From: Cucumis sativus
Taxonomy: Eukaryota; Streptophyta; Magnoliopsida; Cucurbitales; Cucurbitaceae
DNA length: 64,000 bases
Assembly (NCBI RefSeq): GCF_000004075.3
Contig: NC_026659.2
Location: forward strand, 2,046,001 to 2,110,000
Direction: 5' to 3'
Shown piece by piece: positions 24,758 to 38,348 of the stretch (its first letter is position 1; each line of letters starts with the position of its first letter). The translations under genes and the position numbers were made by a program. The notes under the pieces are model-generated. The model made no database searches, was not told the DNA's origin, and worked only from the letters and a program-made list of their open reading frames with translations.

Positions 24758-27700
24758 TTCCTTAATTATTATTGCTAAAATAGTCCTCAATTGCAATTTC
24801 CCTATTTATTTAGTTAAAGGAAGAGACTAAAGAAAGCCCAATAGGTAGTTGTATAGATAGCCCAATAAACTAAAATGGTAAGAAGTTGGGTTAGACCGTT
24901 AATGTCCAAAATCTTTTAAGGCCAAGAAAGCTGGTGGGCTTGAAGCCCTTCAACAGCAGCATCTGTTCCCATAGTTATACTTTGATTCAATTTCTATAAT
25001 TTCTGTTTTCTTAAAAACAAAAAGGCATTTCTAAAAAATTCTAAAAGAACCATAAGTTAATCTCAAAATTTCAAAGTCGTGTTCAACTAATTGAGGGAAC
25101 TTTTATATTACAAATTTAGTTCTAACAGAAGATTTATGTGTATTTGGTTATAAATACGAAAAAGCTCAATTAAATCATACTTTCATTTAAGAGAAGTTCA
25201 ATGTCAGTCACTCAATTAGAAACTGTGAATCATTAATAGAAGAGTTAGATGGTTTTTTCTTTTAAAATAATAACAATAATAATTTATTCTTTGATATTTA
25301 TTTAGTATTTGAAAAGGTTTGCAATCCCATCTATTTTAGTTTTAAAATATGTTAAAAGTAAATTATACTGTTTTATACTCAACAGAGATCTTATATAATA
25401 ACACACTAGATTTGAAAGGAGTGAGGTGATGTTTTTACATGGGCGTCACTTTTATCAATACAGAATCAGAAAATGGACCCCCTTCTTTATATTATATTAA
25501 TGGTGTTTACCAAAGTAACGAATCAGTATCAAATATGGAGTCCACCTCTAATTTGGAATCACATTCCAATTATTGATTCCCCTTAAAATAGTCATCATAA
25601 TCTCATTCTCATTTCTTTTCTTTTCTTTTTTCTTTACAATTTACTACATTTATTTCACTTTACAACTTCATTCATGAATAGAGTGAACAATTCAAACCCA
25701 CGGGAAACAAAACTCTAACTTTTTATCGAGAGTATAAGCATTAACCCAGGATGAGAAGCAAATATCTAAATTTGCTATGTTACATTATTTTTTCTTTATT
25801 TTGATATATTTTTTCTTTCCAACGAATTTATCCGTTTTAACTTTTTAACTTTTAAGAATTAGTTTGGAGTGATAAAGTTTAATCAATTAAGCTTTTTTTC
25901 TTCAAAAAGTGAACTTATATATAAATTAAATAAAAGCATAGGTATATTCTCTTCTATGTGTTCTAAAAGTTTTGAAGGTCACATCTTAGTCGTTTCAATC
26001 CTAACATTCTTCGGAAGTTATAAAAAAAAACTGTAATTAGACAACAAATCTATTTTTAAAAAGGTTTTAAGGTAATTATATTCGGGAATCAAATTTGAGC
26101 ACATCCTAAATCTGAGAACGTTTCTAATACTTGATTTTATCAAAAGCAAAGTTCAATTTCACTGTTAATCTTTATTTCATAGACCCTACAACCTCTTCTT
26201 TTTATATATATACCTTTCAACATTAATTAGTCATTTCTCTCCGTTGTAACCCTTTCTTATCTAACAAACAATTTAAAAAGAAAAACAAAACCCAACATCC
26301 AACTTTTCAATTGAAAATATGTCTTAACCACTAATGAGAAGAAAAAAAAAGCTAATATTTTCATATCTAATATGTTTCTTTTTCTTTCTTTTTTTCAGTT
26401 TATTTTGACACATTTTGACTATTAATTTAATCTTCTATGGTGTAATAAATCTCAACAATAAAACTATGGAAAAAATGAATAGTTATTTTGTAACATATAT
26501 TGAAAGTTTGGGTGTCAATAAAAAAAACAGTAATTAGAAAAAAACTTTAAAAAAATGTTTCGTTAAAAATGGTTTAAAATATGAAGATTAAATTAGAGAT
26601 GTTTATTATGATTATAAGGCAATGGAGAAAAAAGAAAATTGGTTCAATTAATGAATGTATTCAAATGATTTGATTAATATAGGTGGTGGCCAAGGGGGGG
26701 CAGGTACAGATTTTTTGTAACCACATATACAAATTTGGGCCACATATTCTTACATTAATCACTAATCTTTTCCATTTTTCTCCCCTTTCATTTTCATATA
26801 TATCAACCTTTTTATTTCTTTATATTATTTTGTTCTTTCATAAGTTGTGTCATAATTAATAGACGTGCACGTTAATAGAACCTTCTTTTGTCGCACAAAA
26901 AATAGTAAGAATTGAATGTATCCATGTGGCTACGAAAGTTCTAACGAGTTCAAGATCAAATTATAAGTCTGACTCTTATATTTACACTTGTAAGAGTTTT
27001 CTTTTGTTAAAATTGTTTAAATGATGGTTGTGAGTTTCAAGCAACAGCCTAAATATATTTCTTAATTTTATAAAGAACGTGTGAATTTTGAAGAAATTAA
27101 ACTAATTTTATTTATAAGAAGTTGATGTTGAGCTAAGGTAAAAAGATATTTGAAGTCTAATGCAATATGATTGAAGTATCATTTGAGTGGGTTGTTTGAG
27201 ATTACTTGAATTTTTTTGTGTAAAATATTTTGTAGTTTATTACGTGGGTTGTCTAGAAATAGTTTCCGTCGAAAAATATTTTTCTTCTTTGTTTTGGGTT
27301 TTTAGGCACAACCCTACATATACGTATGATGTGTTGGTTGCCGTTTTGTAAGTAGGGTTAGCTTACTTTTGCTGTGGAAAGCATATTTTTGGATGAGTTT
27401 ATCGTTGTGAGGCTTGTGGAAGTGAGATTGATCTATACAAAGACAGATCAAGTTGTAGACTTTTATGTGAGAAGAGTTGAAGCCACTTTATACTCAGAGA
27501 AGCCTAAGTTATTTTTTTTCTTTTTCTTGTTGAGGGGATCTCATTTTAGAATGAACCTAAGTAAGTTTGTTTGAAGTGTTGTTTCAAACAATTTCCGTAG
27601 AATGGATGTTATTGTAGTCGTACAGATGAAATCTCAAGCTTAGAGTGCCTAATTTTAAACATTAAGGATTATATTAAAATATTTTAATAGATGATTTATA

Positions 27701-30260
27701 GTTAGGTTGATGCCTTTTTCCTTATTTAAATTTTTTGGTTTGTAATGTAAAGTGTATTTGAAATACATTTCAAATGTTTACTTTTAGAAATAAGTCGTTT
27801 TGGAAAAAAGCAACCACTCAAAATTGCTTTTAAGATGTATTTTAAATAGTTTTTCATCAAAAGAGTTCAAATAAAATGATTTTTTGGATAACATTTTTCT
27901 CTTAAATCAATCTAAAGGAGGCCCGTGGTTGATTGAGAAGAAAGAAGACCAAAAGTATTGGAAATCAAAGAAGATGGAAATAAAAGCTATAACCAAGAGT
28001 AGGAGTAGTTGTTTATCAAAATATTTATAAAATATGGATAACAATTTTGTTATATGTTTTATAAATACTATATTTTTTGAAATTTTGTTATTTACAACAA
28101 TTTTTTTAAAAAAAGCACCAAGGAAGATTAATGTAACAAATAGATTAATGTTTGTATCTTTTAGAATAAAAAACGTCAACATAATTATTTTAACTTTCGA
28201 ACGAATGTGATAGTCAACATGTAAAATAATTATATGAATAAGAGTGTTGCATGAGTGGTTTTGTAGACTCCCCAAATAATAACTTTTGAGAAAACGAATT
28301 TATGAAATTAATTAATTTTAAATCAACTTTTAGAAGAAAAAAAAATTTACGAGTGTCTAGTGGTTAATCGTTCCTTGATTTGTACTACATATAATATTAT
28401 CAAACTATCAAAGTACTATGACTTAATCCTTTACTTCACTACAACTACCTTGACTTTATATGACTAAGGTCGTCCAATTCCAACAACAATCACCACAAAC
28501 TCTGATAACAATCATTTTTAATAATCAACTTCAACTTTCAACTTTTACGAATCCTTTAATGATTCAACTCCATAGCATAATTATGTTTGATTATCGAGCA
28601 ACTTCAACGATAATCGCCAACCATCAACACTAGAAAGCAACTAACACAGTTGTGAATACTAGCTTCATAGTACTCCACCAATCAACTCTATCAACCAAAT
28701 ATGACTATCCAACTACCGGGATCATCTTCAAGGAGCAACTCATATGATTAAAGAAATAATAAGGAAAAACCTCAGCCGCTAAAAGTGTGTTTAATGTCAT
28801 TTTAAACTTATTAATTTGTAATTGTATTTTTTAAAATAATTAATCTATTAAAATTATATAATGTCGTCATAATCTATCAAAAATTGATTTCAATTGATAA
28901 AAATATTAAAAATATTTATAAATATAACAAATTTTTATTTGATATTTCAATATGATTAATAGACTATCAACATTTATCAATATCACCAATAAACATTCAA
29001 ATAAATTTATTATATCTAGAGTTTAGAGAATCTGACCTTTTTTATTTTATAGATATATTTTTTTTTATTATATTTAAAAACAACACTGTAATATAAACTA
29101 TAAAACTTAGTTTATCTCCATCAAATTCTATAATTTTTTCCTACCCAACCAAATCCGACAGTATTTGATGTTCAATGCTAATCTTATACTCAAAACGAAG
29201 TTTCCAAATATTTTTAATAATTTCGAATCGAATTACTATATTATTCTCTTTTAAATCTGAGGTTGTTCTTATATTTTCTCCACATGCAAAAACCTCCTTT
29301 TCTTTTTGAAAGCACATGCAAGGACGTTAATTAAACCTCCTTTTTGAGTTATGTCGAATAGAAAAACTTTAGGAAAAAAGAAAGCAATAGTTGATTTATA
29401 TGATATTAGTCGTTTCTTGTAGCACAATAGTTTTAAGGGGTATGTTTTTTCCCTCTCTAATAAACAAAACAGGTATTTAAGAAATAATCAAGAATGAGAT
29501 CTGAGCAAAGGGTGGATCAGCAGTACATTAGTACATGTTCTTTATTATCGTCGTTGCCACTTAAAAACTTTCTACATTTATATTGGAAATAAATAGTCCT
29601 GTTTTTGTCCCCTTTTTAACTTTTAAGTATAGTTTTTTTTTTTTTTTTGTAAGTTTAATTTGGATTTAGTTTGCAGGTTTGAAAACATTACATTTTACTT
29701 TTCAGGGTTTGCATTTTCTGTTTTTTCGTCTTTTTTTTTAATTCGTTTTCTAAGTTTATTTATACTTTTAGGCTCAATTTTTTCTCCTAATTAAATTAAA
29801 TAAAATTTAATATTTTTATCATGTTAAAATTAATTTTGAATTAATTAATAGAGAATAAAGCTATTCAATGAAAAGTAATATTTAGTACAAAGTTATAATT
29901 AAAAGTGCACAATTTTTTTTTATAAAAAAAGGATTAAACATAAACTTGTAAGATTTTAGAATCTTGACACTAAATTGACAAAAAGATATAATGTGTTTGA
30001 ATTAGATTTTCATGGTTTAATTTAAAAAATAAGTCATTTAAAAAAATTAAACAAAAAATATTTTTTCTTAAATCAATCTCAATAAACGAAAGACTTCACA
30101 TTAAATTTTAGTCGGTCGAGTATGATGTGTCTAAATCCAAAAATTTGAAGTCCATGGGTGACACACTTTTGGCCGCCTATTATTTTTTCTAATCGACAAC
30201 AGGTTGTGGTTGTGTTTTCTTCTTTCTTTGCAATCTTAATATTAAATAAATAAAGGGTAG
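24758..30260. other. gene-poor AT-rich DNA
   Basis: No gene, RNA gene or clear transposon coding segment is supported. Open frames of 60-122 codons occur, but their composition (Phe, Ile, Leu, Lys, Asn rich) is what AT-rich DNA gives by chance. Confidence 0.55.
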
Positions 30261-30269
30261 TGCGGTAGT

Positions 30270-30620
30270 CCTACGTGGAGAATGGCCATAGGCGTTGTTG
30301 GAACTTGGAATAAAGAAGCACCGTTTGAAGACAGGTGTTATATGTGGGTCCCTTAATTTCAGACTGCTAGCTTTTTGGGTGGCTATAACTGGTCAACTTT
30401 GAGCGGCCACCTGTCTTCCACGTATGATTCCACGAACCCGCATATATTTGTCGCTTCTTCCAATCCCTAGATGCACTTTCCTTTCTTCCACCTTTTTCCT
30501 CAATTTCACATTTCATATACCATCTTGTATATATACCATTTCGATTCGATCTACCTTTATATATATGGACATTTTATAATATCATTGCCTCAACGTATCT
30601 TTAACCTTGGTCTTCCTTTT
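30270..30620 (+). promoter_or_regulatory. GC-richer island resembling a promoter in the gene-poor region
   Basis: This stretch is clearly less AT-rich than the DNA around it. It contains W-box-like GGTCAACTTTGA (30391-30402), a CCACGTA element near 30419, pyrimidine-rich sequence, and TATATATA tracts near 30528 and 30558. The nearest ATG with a good context is at 30638 and gives only about 33 codons. It may be the promoter of an unannotated non-coding or short transcript, or a remnant of a lost gene. Confidence 0.25.
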
Positions 30621-33600
30621 CGAGGAGTTTTATAGTAATGGGGAAGGATTTAATTCTTTGTTTATGGACATTTTTTAAATACTATTTTCGTTCATTTACC
30701 TTTAATTTTATTTTTATTTTAGTATCGATAATTATCTAGATTTAATTTTAAAACTTTTAATAAAATTTAAAATTAATATATTTATTGAGAGTTGGTTCAA
30801 GCAATACTCAAAGTTCATTTATGGACTCGTTGTCAAGGAAAATTGAGAGATATTGAGAGATGATATAGAAATATGTGTACTCGAAAGAGAAAAAAGGTAA
30901 AGTTTCAAATTTTGGCTTTATTAGCCAAGTTGATAAATAAATATTAATAAAAACTACCTCTAACATGGTAAAGTTAGGCCTAAATCTTAGATAGTTATCA
31001 AAAGAATTACATACAATGGTCGATAATTTCAAGGAAGGAGTAAATAATATATACGAAACCAAACAAAGCATGTTTCAAATAATTTTTGAAAATGTTAAAA
31101 ATGATTTTAACCGTTTTAGTATATTTTTACTATTAACAAATCAGTCCAAACACAATCTTTTTGGTGGAGAAAAATTTGTAATTGATACAATAATAAATTA
31201 AAATTTAAAAGATTGTTGGAATTCATTTTTTAAAATATATTGGGATCCAGACAAAAAGAAAATTAATTGTTTTTATGTTCACTCTTATATTTAATTAACT
31301 ATGTATTATATTTATAACATGATGACCATATATAGTACTGATCTTGGTTAGAAGTCATCTAGAACAAACTTATCAATAGTGAATGAATATGAAATCATAC
31401 AATAACTACTATAACTTATCTAGCTAGCTATATCTTTTTCAAACTTTTAAAACTAATAGATTTTTTAACATCAAATGTAAAATATAACTAAATGACTAAA
31501 ATACTAATTATTATTTTAGGTGTTGATTGGCTTCCAAAATTTAAGAAAATATGAGATTTGTAGTACTTTACATGTATCTATGTATATATAAGTATTTTCG
31601 AAATTATTACTTTTGATAGTTGTTTTTCAATTTTGTTTTTAGATCTACTGTCTTATTAAACTCGATGAATACCTTTCATCTTTTTGTGTCCATCAAACAA
31701 ATATAAAAAAACGATAGGTATGAAAGAAATATAAATAATAAAATCTTGAGCACATTTTAAGTAATGCCATTCTTTTAGAAATAAAAATTTATAGTCAACC
31801 CAACTTTATAGTTTGGTAGTAAATAAAATTTATTATAAGTTTTTGAAACAAAAATTTGTTATAAATGATATATTGTTAAAAAAAATTATAAATATGGTAA
31901 AATGCTATTATTGATAGAAAGTAGAAAATAAAATTTTGCTTAATTTAGTTATATTTGAAAACACCTCAGGTGAAATAATTTTTTAAATGCTTTAATATTT
32001 TTATATTTTTTAAAAATAATTTTTGGTGCAACTTACTTTAAAAAAGAGATGGTTGGTTTAAATCTTCCGATACTATTTTGGTTTACTCATTCAACTAAAT
32101 ATAGGCTCAGCAACTTGGAATTGGTAGGTCGTAAACTATTTATGTAATATCCTGGTCAATAAGATGGATCAACCTCCCACCACTTTATTGCCCCCGTTTG
32201 GGTTACAAACTGACACTACTGAGCTCGACAAAGCCTCAGCAACTTAATTATATATACATACATAATTAGGGACAAATTTATTAAGGAGCCATTAGGGACA
32301 CATACTCCTTTACATTATCAATTGTTATTTTAGTATTAATTTTGAAGGGCCAAGTTACCATATATACTAAATAATGCTTTATTTTATGTTTGTAAATTTT
32401 AATGTTTAAATTTTTGTAGCTGTTTTTATGCATAGTGTTCCTTATATAAAATTTATGGATTCGTGAGTGTACATAATTTAATAATTTAATATCACACGTT
32501 AATTCTACGTGTGCTTAATATTTTAATAGTTTTTTCCTCATCAAAATTATAATAAATACTAAATTGGGACATTTAAGATATTATGTTTTATGAAACCTAC
32601 TAATATTTTAAATAGATAAAAAGAAATGGATAGCAATAATGAAATTAGAGCTCGTTAAGAAAAATAGGGGAAGGAAATCATTGAAGTTGATGTCATTTTT
32701 TAAAATGTCGGTGTCAATTTTATGGACCTAGAGTTCTTATTAAATTTATTATAAGAAAAACATAATGGGCAAATCAATCATGTAATTTTGATAGTATATG
32801 TAACCTAGTTGCAAATAAAAATGTTAACGATTTCCCTTTCATCACTACTCGTTAATATTGAGTAGATTTAATAATGTAAAACTACATGTGATGTTTAATT
32901 AACATGGTAACACCTCAATATTAATACTCAACATTGATGTGTATTGAAATTTATCTCTAAAAAACAAGCTAATAATAAATATATAATTTAGTAAAATTTT
33001 ATTTTCAATTTCATTCCCAATTTGACCTACGATGGACATAAGTAATAATATGCTTTGATCCATCATAATCCATCGTAAATATATTTATAAATATTTAAAA
33101 AAAAATATCACTTTTAAAACAATTTTTTTATTGGAGAGAGAATTTAGTGCTTTTCTTGAATGGGCTTTTGATATTTAAATTAAATAAAAGAAAAGGTGAA
33201 GTTTTAAATATAAAATAAAATTGGTTGGGGTGGATTGTCACTTTAGTGGGAAAGGAATTGAGATAGTGACAAATATATTTAATAATAATAATAGTAAATT
33301 GTGCGATCCATTTACCTCTCATATTCAATGCAACAAAATAATGCAACAAGTGATATAAAGAAGGGGATATTGTTTTTCCATTTATCTAATATTTTAAGTA
33401 TGCACATATATTTACTGCAACCATCGTCCATGCATTTTATATATATATAAATTGAATTTTAAGTTTTAACTTAACTCGAATTAATAAACTATAAATTACT
33501 TGGATTACAACATTATAATTATAATATTTTAAAAAGACAAATGTTTTCTTTCCCACATATATTTTATCTAAATCCCCTATCTTAATTTTCATTTTTTAAA

Positions 33601-35630
33601 TATCACTTAATTTCATCTTTTTTCTTGTTTGGTCAACAACATCTAGCATTTTCCCTGCCTTAATTTTCTTATATTTTAGGTATCCATTTTGTCCAGTTTT
33701 ATTTCTATTATTTTAATAATATAATTTACTAATTTAGTTATTGAAGTGCAAATTTATAAAAATAAATAATTTTACTTGAAGTATAATTAATCTAAAAGTA
33801 TTCTCTTACCGGTTTAATTTATATATTAATTTACTAATGTACTTTGGTTTGATTAAATATAAAAAAAAAAAAAAAACAAACAATATTTAGCATCAAAGTA
33901 GTCTAAGTTCAATGGTGTGAAAATGACATAAAAAAAATTTCATTTTATTTGAAACCTTACGAGCGATAGGGTATGATTTTGGCATAGAATTAGATAGAAT
34001 ATACGTGTATAAATATGAGTTTGGTCCGTGTTCAGATATTCTAATTTTAGTTTAATGAAAGTTGAAAATCCAAACAATGACAACATTTTTTTTTTTTTGC
34101 AAGAAACGTGTGGTAATAATTAACGAAGAAAATGAATTGACTCACTGTTCTGCTATCATCCAACATAAGATATGGCCCCCAATTCGATCCGTCCATAAGG
34201 ATGGCTTCCATTTAATTATTTGTAGGGCCAATAATATTCATTTTTTAGAATACAAAAAACTCAATAATGGATTGATAATGACTGTCAAACATGATAGCCA
34301 TTTGATTTTTCAAATTTTTTTTAACTAATCGTCTAATTTAATTCCATCATACATTTTCAACTAGTGTTCATTCAAATAGCTGTTGAGATTTCTTATTAGT
34401 TGTATCTTATTTGATTCAGTTTTTTTGTTGTCAATGGTCTCCTTTTTTTAAGGCAATTGTTGAGACATGTTAATTGACTTTTTCTTTAATTAGTTGTGTT
34501 TATTGAACGGATTATATTTAGTTAATTATGTTACCAAATTCTTATTTAGTTGATTAATACTCAAATTCTTGTAGGTGAGTTTTGATTTACTTCCAACTTT
34601 CAGAATTTTCTAACTTTTTTTAAAGTCCTTGCCTTAAATTTTTAGATACATCTTTCTTTGTATATTGTTGGTATGTGTTATGATGTAAGTAAATCTAAAC
34701 ATGTATGGAAAGTAAATTTAGATGGGTTAAAAGGTTACAAAAGAAATAAACGAAAAACAACAAAAAATTGTGGTGGTAGTGCAAGTTCATAAATGCACCA
34801 TGTGTGCTTTTATTTCTTTTTTATTTTTTTTTCATTTATATCTGTAAATTTGTTTATAATACAAAATTCTACGACAATTACGTTGGTTCGATAGACAACA
34901 CGTGACTTTATAATAATCTAAATTAGCTTTAAAATGGCATCAACTCTAAATTATATCATGAATTGCTCCCATCCTATAAGATATTCAAACAATAACATAT
35001 AAATCATGAAAAATATATATCATGTTTTGAATGTGAAATGTGAAAGCTTAAAAGATGATGAATGATTGAAAGTTGAAACATATCTTATAATCTTGTCAAT
35101 CTAATTTTATTAATTGGACCCTCTATTTTGCATAGTTTATTGCTGAATTATGTGAGGTTTCTTTAAGGGTCAATAAAAAAAGGTAAAAAAAAGAAAAGTC
35201 ATCTTCTAAGCTTATAAGAAAACAATAGAAGATGTATAAAAGAGAGAGATTTTTTCTGATTATGAAATCATGATGCATGTGGAAAGTTAGGGTAAAAGAT
35301 TATAAAAGGAAATGCATGAAAATGATTACAGCCATGGAAAGCATGTTATATACTATATAGTTTGAATTTTTGGAAGTCCCAATTTTCTCAATTATTAATA
35401 ATAAGATAAAGAGAGTGACAGGGACTTTGTTGCAACTTGTGGAGATTTTTTCTTTTATTATTTAATTTTCCCCAATAAAGTTACCTAATAGATCATCCTA
35501 TCTCAAAAGTCCTGTTCCTTTCTATTATTTAAAAATTATTTCAAAACATATTGAAATAAGATTTATATTCCTTATATATAAACTTTAAAAATAAATCAAT
35601 CCAAAATTATATAAACTAATCTCTCGTTTA

Positions 35631-35738
35631 CTAGATGGGTTAATTCTAAATCAAGTGAAAAGAATAAAAAAATATGGTTGAGTTTAACTAGATGTATTAA
35701 TTCAAAGTGAAAGAATAAAAAAATCTGGTTGAGCTTAA
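35631..35738. repeat. imperfect tandem duplication, unit about 50-57 bases
   Basis: Two adjacent copies begin CTAGATG; each contains GAAAAGAATAAAAAAAT or GAAAGAATAAAAAAAT and ends TGGTTGAG(T/C)TTAA. Confidence 0.8.
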
Positions 35739-36180
35739 CTACCATTAACTAACTTTAATATATGGTGTCAATTCAAGAATGGTCTTAATTATTATCTTAA
35801 AAATGGAATATTTGATTCATTTTTCTTAAAAAACTTAAAAAATGTTACATTTTGTTTTTGACCCATAAGTATACGAATATATAATTGTTTAGGGTAAGTA
35901 GATATGCTTCACCTATTGGATTGTACTTGGACCATTTACATAAATAATATTTAAGCCAAAAAATAATAAAATATATAGAATGGGAATAAAATAATTACAT
36001 AACTTAGACATTTGTAGAAGACCTAAAATTCATGTGCAACCCACAATTTTTTTTAATTTCTCATATTAAAAGTTATATTAATAAACAACTAATTATTAGT
36101 GAAAGCAATTGCAATGATATATGCTTGTACTAGTAGTTATTATCCATGATAATTATTTATTATAATAATAAGTGTTTCTT

Positions 36181-36276
36181 TATAATTTTCTCAAATTGAA
36201 AGCTAACAGTGATAGTAATTGATAGTTGCTATCAATTATATTTGTGAATGGTAACTTTTAATTTGAGAATTATGCT
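36181..36276. repeat. imperfect inverted repeat, hairpin of about 96 bases
   Basis: The left arm, TATAATTTTCTCAAATTGAA followed by AGCTAAC, is an imperfect reverse complement of the right arm, which runs GGTAACTTTTAATTTGAGAA then TTATGCT. The centre is TAATTGATAGTTGCTATCAA. A small MITE-like foldback; no coding content. Confidence 0.6.
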
Positions 36277-38223
36277 ATCAATTTTCTATCATTAATATAG
36301 GTTATTGAAGAGCATATTTGACATTCTGAAAAATTTTACTTGAGTGATGAACATTTGTTATTTTTATAAATATTTTATTACAATGTTATATTTTTAGTTT
36401 CTCATAAATTATGCTATTTCCTATACCTAGGTCAACACTAACTCTAAAATTTTATCTCCGAAATGACAGACAATAACACTAACTTTATTTGTGATTTGAA
36501 AAATATCAGTATATTTACATCAATAGGAATATGACTGAACCCTAAACATTTTAAAATTACCACTTAAATATAAATTATTTAGAATTTTATAGGTAAATCA
36601 GGATGTCAATGGTGTAGTAGTAGTTTAGAGCGAGAATTTATTTCGTTCACGTTATTGTTATTTTAAGTCATCGTCGTCCCAATTGTTTCTAAATTTAAAA
36701 GTGGATGGAATTGAATGCCAATCGTTCAATTTAAAGAAGTTGTAAGTATTTTTAAAATAGAATAAGCAAAAGAGATATTATATAACTTGGGCTACAAATA
36801 TGTACTTTCTATTGAAGGACATAAATTGACATTTCCTCCAAATTTTAAAGCCTCTGTTAAAATGTCTCAATAATGATTGAAAAATTACTCACATAAAGAT
36901 GCCAACTTGTACTGCATAAAATGCAGCTATGTCCTACTATTCCAATATATAATAATACACAATGTGAATGTGATGCCATGTTTAAACATGTTTTTAGTGA
37001 GACCCTTTTTTTAGAGTACATTTTAAATCTCACTTTGTACTCTCTTTGACTTATTGCAATAGTTTAATCTCTATACATCTTTAATTTTGTATCTAGTTAT
37101 GACAATTCCTCATTTTATTTCTATTACAATTCAGTTATTTTTTAAAACATATGACTTAGTATTTTTTAAATACATTTTGATCTATAATTGATTCAGAGAT
37201 CTTTTAGATATCTGACTAATATTTTTTAAATAATTAAATCATTAAAATTGTAGAATCGTGTTTTATAATAATTTGATTTCTTCTTTTTAATTTTGATGTA
37301 TTTTATTATTAGAATTGGTAGTCTTCTTTTAGCCTTTTAAGATTTGACTTTGATTTTCAAAAAATGGATAACAAAAGAAAATTATATGCTAGCCATACAT
37401 GTTTAAAATCTTTTAACTCTTTTTTTAAAAAACCAAACCTAAAACAGTAAAAAGTAAAAATTAGTGTAAACTAAAATTTATGTATTTTTAAAGGCCGATA
37501 ACAATAATAAAACATAAAATATTTATAGATATAACACAATACACAGTAAATTGTAATTATAACAAAACTAAATATAATTTTCAAAATATATCAATAATAC
37601 ACTCTATTACTATTCTATTAAGTCTATTAAGTGATAGGTCTTAATCATAAAATGAGTTCACATAATAGTATTATATTATGTACGCCCTATAAAAAGGGTG
37701 TATATAAATAAAAGTAATTTAAATTATATACCATTTTTACTTCAACAACTACAAAGAAGGAGAAATAAACAAATTTTATGATTGTCTTATCCGACCAACA
37801 AAGTTAATTTAAATTTTATACTAACTAGTCGTAATTAACCAATCATGATTGATGAAATCATAATTTAGTCTCATGTTTAACGATTTAAAAACAATTAGTT
37901 AACTAATCTCATGATTTACAACAGGATAAGTAAATTATATTTGTGACGTGTGATTATTTATTTAATATTTATATTTATATTTAATTTATATTTATCACGG
38001 AAACCATAAATCCAAGACATAGTCATATTATAACATTACAACATCTCCATCCCCATCCGCATCCGCATCCCGGTGGCCTTTTTCCAAAACTTTCTCCTCT
38101 TGATTCGCCATTTTTTTCAAAATTTCTAAATCGACGGAAGAAACATAAAAGCGTATCGAAACAACATCAATCTTATTCGAAAACAGGATTCTCTGTTCAG
38201 TTTTTCGAGCTGTCTTCGTCTTC

Positions 38224-38348
38224 ATGATCCATCTTTCAGGTATGTGTTTCTCCTTTCTTCGCTGCCATTTCCTTGTTTTGCATGCTAATGAAGATTGTTT
38301 TCTCGTTTGTTTCCATTTCTAGAAACAAGTTCGTTGACGGTCATCTAA
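38224..38348 (+). CDS. upstream ORF of 13 codons in the SPX-MFS leader (spliced)
   Basis: ATG at 38224 reads 16 bases to the donor at 38239 and continues in the second leader exon at 38323: MIHLSETSSLTVI, then TAA at 38346-38348. The stop codon is the last three bases of the candidate miR827 site, so the two overlap. No other ATG is seen in the second and third leader exons. It could lower translation of the transporter. It exists only if the leader is spliced as proposed, and the peptide has no recognised family. Confidence 0.4.
38328..38348 (+). promoter_or_regulatory. candidate miR827 target site in the SPX-MFS 5'UTR
   Basis: The 21 bases are complementary to the Arabidopsis miR827 sequence (as I remember it) at 19 of 21 positions. 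Bases opposite miRNA positions 1-10, including GGTCATCTAA, pair perfectly; the two exceptions are C against A at miRNA positions 11 and 17. Outside Brassicaceae, miR827 is known to target SPX-MFS (PHT5) transcripts in the 5'UTR, exactly this gene type and position. The site lies inside a predicted leader exon. A mismatch at position 11 would weaken slicing unless the resident miR827 carries a compensating base. Confidence 0.8.

Larger units (their letters stand above)
30621..38000. other. gene-poor AT-rich DNA up to the SPX-MFS promoter
   Basis: No gene is supported. Small local repeats are listed separately. The last few hundred bases should hold promoter elements of the SPX-MFS gene, but I could not recognise a convincing P1BS there. 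Confidence 0.5.

Noticed and set aside
27907..28275. 122-codon minus-strand open frame in the gene-poor region
   Set aside because: Ile/Phe/Leu/Asn-rich composition expected by chance in AT-rich DNA; no motif, no promoter, no codon bias.
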